Source: Otatea glauca
Taxonomy: Eukaryota; Streptophyta; Magnoliopsida; Poales; Poaceae
Direction of reading: 5' to 3'
DNA length: 64,000 bases
Assembly (NCBI GenBank): GCA_036346275.1
Contig: CM070717.1
Location: forward strand, 11,157,178-11,221,177
Shown: piece by piece, positions 56,129 to 64,000 of the stretch
Layout of the letters: every line of letters starts with the position of its first letter
Position numbering within the stretch: the first letter of the stretch is position 1
The notes under the pieces: generated by a model
Told to the model about the DNA's origin: nothing
What the model saw: the letters and a program-made list of their open reading frames with translations, nothing else
Databases searched by the model: none
Translations under genes and position numbers: made by a program

Positions 56129-57475
56129 TGAAGAGGAACGCGGTATGCTACGCTAGCAAAAAAAAAATCTACCGCGTAACCAGAAAGCTACTTGCAAGAA
56201 GAGGATCATAGATGAGATTACCATTAGACGCGCAGTTGCGGAATCCTTCGCGCGTCGATGTAGCGGATCGTCCTCGCCGCAGTCGTGGATCGATATAGTG
56301 GATCGTCCTCACCTTGCCGTGGATCGTCCTCCCACGCCGCGATCGCAGCAGCGTCACCGCAGTGAGTCCACACGCCCGAGAGATGGAACGCTGCGGCGCC
56401 GTGTGCAAGCACTGTCGCTCGGCAGGGCCAGCGAGAGAGTAGGCTAGGTTTCGAGTGAATCACTCCTAAACCGTGGAAAGCACACCTGCGCCTCCTCCTC
56501 CCCTTCTTAAATAGCCACGAGATGAAACCTAAACTAGGGCCCATCAGTGCTAAGCCCACGAGGTTCATTAATTATGGATCTAATCCAAATTAATGCGTCC
56601 CACCATTAAGTGTGTGACCGCAGTTCATGTACGCTTTGGACATGGATTCGAAAACTCCTTTTCAATCCAATAGTTGGTAGCGCTTCTTGCAAAGTATGCC
56701 AACTCCCAAACATACTATGATCAAATCAGACGAAACTATCAAAAGTACTCATGTAATAATCCTTTGCCAAGTATATGAAGATCGATCTCAAGGCGAGAAG
56801 CATGTCATCCTTTGATGATTCAATCCATCTCTCGATCCGTGATATATTAAGATGTGATTGACTCCTCAATCACGGCATGGCCATGCACTTCCTTAATCAT
56901 ATCACACGAGTGGCCTTGTCATATATCTCCGTTTCATTGGAGTGGCAAATTCCATCTTGATTGCTCACTTCCTCTCGCACGTTTCATAGTAAACATGAAA
57001 GCTACCTTTATAACTATCCGGTTAGGAAATAGTGTTTGATAGCCCCAAGGAAAACTATTACACATGTAGGGAATATGACAATCTCGTGTCTAAGGATCAT
57101 ACATCTACTAGGTATGAGATACACCGATGACACATAAGAATGAAATATTCTCGCAGATGTCGCATTGCGGTCTATCTAACCCATGTTCTTCAACATGCAT
57201 CCACAATGTATAGATGATATCTCCATATCCCATGATCTATGAAGCATGATCATCGATCACTACATGTGCTGATCTATTCATCGTTGTCCTATACGATGAT
57301 ATCCGATCAGAGATAATTATCGAATTACATCATTAAGTAAAGAGCTTCATAAGCAAGTCACATACTTGTTGATCAATACAATGATATACATTCATTGGAC
57401 CAATAATCATATTATTCATAAACATAGTCATGTTACAATCATCTAAATGATTGCCTCTAGGGCATAACACTAACA
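56129..57475 (-). repeat. 3' LTR of element D
   Basis: 1347 bp. The TATA-like box reads CTATTTAAG here (56516-56508) instead of CTATATAAG as in the other copies. Many 1-3-bp indels separate it from the 5' LTR. Confidence 0.95.
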
Positions 57476-58780
57476 ATCTCCCACTTGCACTTGAATCAAT
57501 CAATTAGGTATATAATACCAATAGACCTTGTGTGCGCCTCATGTTTAGGTTGTGGCAGTGGCTTTGTCAACGGATCGACCACATTGGCTTCCGTATGTAC
57601 TTTTCATATTCTCACATCACCTCTATCCACAATCTCGCGAATAAGGTGAAAGCGACGGAGTATGTGTTTAGATTTCTGATGTGATCTAGGCTCTTTTGCT
57701 TGTGCAGTGGCACCACTATTATCACAATAGATGTCCATTGGACTAGAGGCACTAGCGACCACACCAAGCTTTGTGATAAACTTCTTAATCCACACGCTTC
57801 CTTTGCGGCCTCCGAAGCCGCAATGTACTCCACTCGTCGAGAGTCGGCCACCGTGTTTTGCTTGGAACTCTTCCACCATCGCTCCTCCATTCAAGGTGTA
57901 AACACAAACCCGGATTGCGATCGAAAATCATCTTTGTCGGTTTAGAAGCTTGCATCGGTGTAACCCTTTGCAACCGATCTTCTCACCTCCAAAAACAAGG
58001 AACATACCCTTAGTTCTTCTCAAGTACTTCGATATTTTTACGGCTATCCAATGACCATCACCAGGATCCGCTTGGTATCTGCTCGTGACACTTAGAGCAT
58101 ATGAGACATCTGGGCGTATACCGATCATGGCATACATAATAGACCCAATAGCTGAAGCATATGGAATCTTGCTCATCCTGTCTCGCTCATCAGATGTCGA
58201 AGGACACCGATTCTTGCGAGATCGATGCCATGTGACATTGGCATGAAACCTCTCTTGGATTCATGCATATTGAACCTTTTAATATCTTGTCAATGTACGC
58301 TTCTGACTTAATCCAATTAACCTTTTGATCTATCTCTATAGATTTTTATGCCCAAGATATAGCATGCTTCTCCCAAGTCCTTCATTGAGAAACTCCTTTT
58401 CAATGAAGTCTTAACATCTTCAAGCATAAGAATGTCATTCCCGATCAATAATATGTCATCCACATACAAAATCGAAAATACAAGTGCGCCCCACTAGCCT
58501 TCTTGTAAACACAAGGCTCTTCTTCATTTTGATAAAGTCAAAACCTTTGACTACTTCATCAAAACGAATGTTCCAACTCCGAGATGCTTGTTTTAACCCA
58601 TAAATGGATCTTTGAAGCTTGCATACCCTTTTAGCATATTTAGGATCAACAAAACCTTCAGGTTGTATCATGTATACATCCTCAGAAAGATTCCCATTAA
58701 GGAAGGCTGTTTTGACATCCATCTGCCATATTTCAAAATCAAAATATGCAGCAATAGACACCATTTCGAGCAACAAAAAC
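57476..58780 (-). pseudogene. Element D reverse transcriptase and RNase H, partly deleted
   Basis: RT begins at IWQMDVKTAFLNGNL (about 58735) and continues VYMIQPEGFVDPKYAKRVCK and YGLKQASRSWN. After a frameshift comes an intact YVDDILLIGND active site (about 58470-58440). The N-terminal third of RT is missing: integrase-linker sequence jumps straight into AAYFDFEIWQ. RNase H follows (58176-57604: DVSYALSVTSRYQ, MDIYCDNSGATAQ, HILRRFHLIREIV), with frameshifts. Confidence 0.85.
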
Positions 58781-58915
58781 ATCTTGTGAAGGTTCAGTGG
58801 TAGCTTGAACATATTCATGTGATTCTCGAACTTCATCAAGATACACATCACTCCTACTGATTTCTTTTGAAAGAAACTCTTTCTCCAAAAAGACACCATT
58901 TCGAGCAACAAAAAC
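58757..58915. repeat. 24-bp direct repeat at the RT deletion junction of element D
   Basis: GACACCATTTCGAGCAACAA plus AAAC occurs at 58757-58780 and again at 58892-58915. The second is its normal place in the integrase linker; the first sits exactly at the deletion junction. It looks like filler copied from nearby during break repair. Confidence 0.8.
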
Positions 58916-59560
58916 TATGTTCTCGTTTCTTTTGTAAAAGTAATATCCTTTTGTTTCTTTAGGATACCCCACAAAAAAGCATTTTTCTGATTTAGGTGCG
59001 AGTTTATCTGATTGTAAACGTTTTACATAAGCCTCACATCCCCATATCTTGAGAAATGATAACATGGGTCTTCTCCAAGTCCATATCTCATATGGCGTCT
59101 TCTCAACGGATTTTGATGGGACTCTATTCAAAGTGAACGCAATTTGTCTCTAGAGTGAAACCCCGTAAGGATAATGGCGGATCTGCTTGGTGATCATTGA
59201 CCGAACCATATCTAATAAAGTTCATTCGTCGTTCGGACACGCCATTCTATTGAGGCGTTCTGGCGGAGTAAGTTGCGAACGATTCCACATTGCTTTAGAT
59301 GATCACCAAACTCTTGGCTCAAGTATTCGCCCCACGATCGGATCGTAAGTGTTTTATTGTTTTGCCAAGTTGATTTTGTACTTCGCTCAAACTCTTTGAA
59401 CCTTTCAAAAGTTTCAGATTTATGCCTCATTAAATAGATATATCCATATCTATCTGAAGTCATCTAAAAGTTACAAAGCATCAAACCCACCCCTAGCAAT
59501 GAGCTCATTGGTCCACATACATCCGTATGTACTAGGGCCAATAATTCACTTGCTCTCTCA
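58781..59560 (-). pseudogene. Element D integrase
   Basis: Core pieces 59463-59212 (YGYIYLMRHKSETFERFKEF; SWGEYLSQEF, where the second Asp box is damaged) and, after stops, 59131-58781 with PYEIWTWRRPMLSFLKIWGC, CFFVGYPKETKGYYFYK and the linker EVRESHEYVQ. The order and motifs are typical of copia integrases. Stops and frameshifts occur near 59215 and 59150. Confidence 0.8.
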
Positions 59561-60120
59561 CTAAAACCCGTGAAAGGGCTTTTGTCATCTTGCCAAGTAA
59601 ACAAGATTCACATGTATCAAATGATTCAAAATCAAATGAGGTTAGAAGTCCATCACCATGGAGCTTCTTCATGCGCTTCTCATTTATATGACCTAAGCGA
59701 CAATGACACAAAAGGTAGGGTTCAAATCATTAGGCCGATGCCTTTTACATTAATATTATAGACAGTTTTTCTTGAGTTCAAGGACGTACAACCCATTCAC
59801 CATGGGGCAACGACCATAATACATGTCATTCAAAAATATCGAACAAACAAAGTTCTTTATTCTGAAATCATAACCTTCATGTTCCAAACAAGAAGATGAA
59901 ACAATGTTTCTACTCAAAGATGGAACAAAATAACAATTATTGAGTTCTAAAACCAATCTTGAAGGCAAATGCAATGGGTATGTGCCAACGGCAAGACCAA
60001 AGAACTCTTGCTTTATTCCCCACGCCAAGATCCACTTCTCCTTTTGCCAAGTCTCTACTCTTATCACCCGCAACGAATTGCAAATGTGAGCAACCGAACC
60101 GGTATCATATACCCATGAGC
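59561..60120 (-). pseudogene. Element D protease and pre-integrase region
   Basis: SWVYDTGSVAHICNSL (about 60118-60075) carries the intact DTG protease site. The frame continues with NNCYFVPSLSRNIVSSSCL (60073-59756), the usual protease-to-pre-integrase stretch, and then the zinc-finger region towards 59570, which is degenerate. Confidence 0.8.
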
Positions 60121-61015
60121 TGAGTGAAGAAGTAGCAGATTAATTTCTATAACATTAATACCAAGTGGAAACCACATTTCCATTCTTCTTATCCGCCGTA
60201 CTTTTCGAGCCCGCTTCCAATGCCCCGATTTCTTGCAATAGAAGCATTGGGTATCGATTGAGGCCAACTTTAAGCTTCGAAGCTTAGTTTTGAGGCTTGT
60301 GATCTCATCTTGAGCCTTGCCCTTGCCCTTGCCCTTGCTCTTTCCCTGCCCCACCTTAGCCTTCCTCTTTTTGAAAGCGCTTGTTTTCAACCATCATCAC
60401 ATGATTTGGTTTTTCTTAATGCTTTCTCTGCAGATTTGAGCATCCCATGTAGCTCGGTTAGGCTCTTCTCCAAGTTATTCATATGAAAATTCATAATGAA
60501 TGGCTCAAAGCTCTGAGGCGTAGACGGAGAATAACATCCGTGGCCAAACCGAGGCTAAGGGAAACTCAAGTTTTCCAATCTCCCAATGTAACCAATCATC
60601 TTGATCACATGAAGATCGACTGATCGCCTTCACCAACACAAGCAAATAAAAGCTTTGTGATACCATACCTCTCAGCTCTTGCTTGATTCCCAAACATGCC
60701 TTTCAAGCCCACAATCATATTGTAAGCATCCTGGTCCTCATATTGCTTTTGGAGCTCGAGTCCATGGTGACTAGCATGAGACAAATGACCTCTGTAAGCA
60801 TTAACATGCTTTTCATATTCAACCTTCAAATTGCGAGCAGCATTTTCTACGGTTCATCAGAATTGGATTCTCTAGAACATAGTCCTTCTTTTCATGCTTG
60901 AGAACAATTCTCGAGTTGCGATACCAATCAACAAAATTAGTTCCATTCAGTTTTTCCTTTCCAAAACCGATCTTAAAGCAAAACCAGTGTAGCGGGGAGT
61001 AGGAGAAGGTGCCAT
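60121..61015 (-). pseudogene. Element D gag
   Basis: The likely start is MAPSPTPRYTGFALRS at 61015. After early stops, MIVGLKGMFGNQARAERY and later a Lys-rich GQGKSKGKGKGKAQ lead to the knuckle C-FY-C-KKSG-H-WKRA, where Arg replaces the last Cys. Frameshifted in several places. Confidence 0.8.
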
Positions 61016-62572
61016 TGAACTACAACAAAAACATGCAAAGATTCTAAGCACTAAGTTTATGTAAAACTTTTATTAAACTTTTAATTAAAGACACTCTATT
61101 TTATAGACACATAGTGAGTATTAAAGATCCATATTCATCAAACACTAGTGAGCTTTGGCATCACTTGCTAGAAATTTAATGACATAGGTAAGCAACACCT
61201 TTGCTAATTACATCATATGTAACTCTTGTTTGTTGAGTATGAAAACAAGTAATGAATGCCTTCATCAACTTGACTCATGGCCAGTCAACTCGCCCCAAGG
61301 GCTCACATGAGGAGGAGCACTTCCGTGATTCGGGTGCCAATTAAGAAACCTGCCTCATGTGTGTTTTCCTAGACACCACTTGTCTTGTATAGGTTCCTTC
61401 ATTACTGAAATCAAATCCTAACCACTTATGTCCTCAAGCCCAAAACCGTTTTGATAGCTTGATTAAATCTACCATTGTTATGCGTGATGTGTCCAACACA
61501 TCCCTATCATCTATTGAGATAGCCATTGATATACTACTTTGGCAGTCATATCAATAACGATCTAAATTCTTGATAGGTGCAACAATTGGATGGACAATTT
61601 GATTTAAAATTTTTTAACTATAGGGATGAACAAAGATTACTATGAACATGGCATCACATGCAATGAGCATAAAGAAAATAGCAAGGATTAAACACACATC
61701 CACATAAAATCAAAATAAGCTGTGAAATAGCATGGCCCTTAGCATTAAGATCTCCATCATCATTTTTGTTTGTTCTCCTAGCCACCTTGCTTGATTTGTT
61801 CACCTAGCCATCTTGCTTGATACCATCGTCTTCATCATTATTGATGCAACGCCTTACAACTTTTGATGATGAATTTTACATGAGGGTTTGAAGCATCACA
61901 AGTCGACACGCAGGTCGTTATACATATAAATAGCCTTATGGCTTGACACGGCACGTAGGCCATGTTGAAATTACATGCATCACATACACATAGGCCATAC
62001 TTTTTCACATAATTCCCTGCAAAAACGAGTTAAACAAAAGCAACCCTCGACTCGGGTCCGAGGCGCGCCTTGAAATTTTTTACGGCATGTCTTCCGACAA
62101 GGAAAACACCTCAAAATTTCCACGGATCAATCGATTGACCTAATCCGATCTAATATGATTGGCTTGGTCCCATATGGACACGTTTGAAACCACGATGGCG
62201 GTAACCCGACCGGTGAGGGCAACGTCGTACATCATGAACGGACTCACCCAAATCAATATTGAATCTGCTTTGCGCTACCATGGATCAACTAGATTGACCC
62301 AATCCAACTCAATCGATTGGCTTGGTCCCAAATGGATACGTTTGAAAACCCCGATGGCGGAAACCCGACCGGTAAGGGTAACGTCGCATCATGAACGGAC
62401 TCACTCAAATCAAGATTGAGTCGGTTTGCACTTTCCTCAAACCCTAAACCGATCGATCTCATCGATGGTCGCCACACCAATTCATCACATGAACCGGTGA
62501 ACATGTAATAGATCCAATCTACTAACCTCACACATCATATGTGCAACACCAGATCACAAAACTATACGAGAT
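61016..62572 (-). other. Untranslated leader of element D
   Basis: 1.55 kb between gag and the primer-binding site without open frames. Its outer part holds a tandem duplication: 62117-62278 and 62279-62432 align throughout (GATTGGCTTGGTCCCA, AACCCGACCGGT, CATGAACGGACTCAC). Long leaders are where packaging and dimerisation signals of retroelements usually lie. Confidence 0.7.
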
Positions 62573-62585
62573 GGCTCTGATACCA
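62573..62585 (-). other. Primer-binding site of element D
   Basis: TGGTATCAGAGCC on the minus strand one base after the 5' LTR; complementary to initiator tRNA-Met. Confidence 0.95.
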
Positions 62586-62586
62586 C

Positions 62587-63946
62587 TGATGAGGAACGCG
62601 GTATGCTACGCTAGCAAAAAAAAAAAATCTACCGCATAACCAGAAAGCTACTCGCAAGAAGAGGATCATAGATGAGATTACCACTAGACGCGCAGTTGCG
62701 GAATCCTTCGCGCGTCGATGTAGCGGATCGTCCTCACCGCAGTCGTGGATCGATGTAGTGGATCGTCCTCGCCTCGCCGTGGATCGTCCTCCCACGCCGC
62801 AGTCGCAGCAGCGTCACCGCAGTAGTCCACACGTCCAGAGATGGAACGCCGTGCGTCGGTGTGCAAGCACCTGGTCGCTCGGCAGGGGCAGCGAGAGGAG
62901 TAGGCTAGGGTTTCGAGTGAATCACTCCTAAACCGTGGAAAGCACACCTGCGCCTCCTCCTCCCTTCTTATATAGCCACGAGATGAAACCTAAACTAGGG
63001 CTCATCGCGTGCTAAGCCCACGAGGTTCATTAATTACGGATCTAATCCAAATTAATGCGTCCCAGCCCATTAAGTGTGTGACCCTGCAGGTTCATGTACG
63101 TTTGGACATGGATTCGGAAAACTCCTTTTCAATCCAATAGTTGGTAGCGGCTTCTTGCAAAGTATGCCAACTCCCAAACATACTATGATCAAATCGGACA
63201 GAACCTATCAAAAGTACTCATGTAATAATCCCTTTGCCAAGTATATGAAGATCGATCTCAAGGCGAGAAGCATGTCATCCTTTGATGATTCAATCCATCT
63301 CTCGTATCCGTGATATATTAAGATGTGATTGACTCCTCAATCACGACATGGCCATGCACTTCCTTAATCATATCACACGAGTGGCCTTGTCATATATCTC
63401 CATTTCATTGGAGTGGCAAATTCCATCTTGACTGCTCACTTCCCTCTGCACGTTTCATCGTAAACATGAAAGCTACCTTTATAACTATCCGGTTAGGAAA
63501 TAGTGTTTGATAGCCCCAAGGAAAACTATTACACATGTAGGGAATATGACAATCTCAGGTCTAAGGATCATACATCTACTAGGTATGAGATACACTGATG
63601 ACACATAAGAATGAAACATTCTCGCAGTGTCGCATTGCGGGTCTATCTAACCCATGTTCTTCAACATGCATCCACAATGTATAGATGATATCTCCATATC
63701 CCATGATCTATGAAGCATGATCATCGATCACTACATGTGCTGATCTATTCATCGTTGTCCTATACGATGATATCCGATCAGAGATAATTATCGAATTACA
63801 TCATTAAGTAAAGAGCTTCATAAGCAAGTCACATACTTGTTGATCAATACAATGATATACATTCATTGGACCAATAATCATATTATTCATAAACATAGTC
63901 ATGTTACAATCATCTAAATGATTGCCTCAAGGGCATAACACTAACA
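62587..63946 (-). repeat. 5' LTR of element D
   Basis: 1360 bp with a canonical CTATATAAG box (62976-62968, minus strand) that would start the element transcript towards the primer site. Confidence 0.95.
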
Positions 63947-64000
63947 GGATTTGCCTTCCCTCCTACTACTTGCTTGTGATTCTTGTGCCGAGTATAAATG

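Larger units (their letters stand above)
56129..63946 (-). mobile_element. Ty1/copia element D, full length (7.8 kb)
   Basis: LTRs 56129-57475 and 62587-63946 begin TGTTAGTGTTATGCCC on the minus strand and end in TCA. The target duplication GGATT is perfect (56124-56128 and 63947-63951). The tRNA-Met primer site (62585-62573) and the polypurine tract AAGTGGGAGAT next to the 3' LTR are intact. Coding order is gag, protease, integrase, RT, RNase H. Frameshifts are frequent and part of RT is deleted, so it is non-autonomous now. Confidence 0.95.

Overview
This is plant nuclear DNA, most likely from a grass (Poaceae). There is no sign of bacterial or organellar gene organisation. The grass assignment rests on spliced, GC-rich gene exons in an AT-rich background, PIF/Harbinger-type MITEs with TWA target duplications, CACTA transposons with a Ulp1 protease gene, SIRE/Maximus-like and other Ty1/copia elements primed by initiator tRNA-Met, 3-kb Ty3-type solo LTRs, and an OCSBF-1-like bZIP relic. 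I cannot name the species.

Left end (1-4.56 kb): one convincing host gene, a GDSL esterase/lipase on the minus strand. Four of its expected five exons are present and splice in frame. The last exon, with the catalytic Asp-His block, lies off the left edge. Two of its introns carry transposon-derived foldback sequence. From 4.56 to about 10.19 kb is a large element with long, internally palindromic terminal inverted repeats. It carries a decayed two-finger GRF zinc-finger gene with its own TATA box, and its outer end stops a few bases from the CCAAT boxes of the GDSL promoter. A TAA-flanked MITE (10.9-11.3 kb) and a 0.9-kb purine-rich tract (12.0-12.9 kb) follow.

Middle (13.5-36 kb): an old minus-strand copia element A (13.5-23.3 kb) was split by a younger copia element B (16.9-21.9 kb, perfect TSD). 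Next comes a degenerate spliced Ulp1-like protease gene of an old CACTA element. It is itself interrupted by an intact-ended non-autonomous CACTA element (25.9-28.75 kb, TSD AGA). Beyond it lie AT-rich monomers related to the TIRs of the first element, a chimeric piece of host-gene-like coding sequence, a 2.8-kb solo LTR, and a tandemly repeated bZIP pseudogene with a CACTA tnp2 fragment between copies.

Right (36-64 kb): almost entirely nested LTR retrotransposons. Two SIRE/Maximus-like copia remnants (C and E, minus strand) are interrupted by two 3-kb-class Ty3-type LTRs (40.2-43.3 and 44.2-46.7 kb), a solo LTR of copia family D (46.7-48.1 kb) and a Ty3/gypsy pol-end fragment. A complete but mutated copia element D (56.1-63.9 kb, TSD GGATT) closes the window.

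Apart from the GDSL gene I see no gene that looks functional. The window records successive transposon insertions, and relative age can be read from which element interrupts which. No tRNA, rRNA or CRISPR was recognised. All family calls are from motif recognition by eye.
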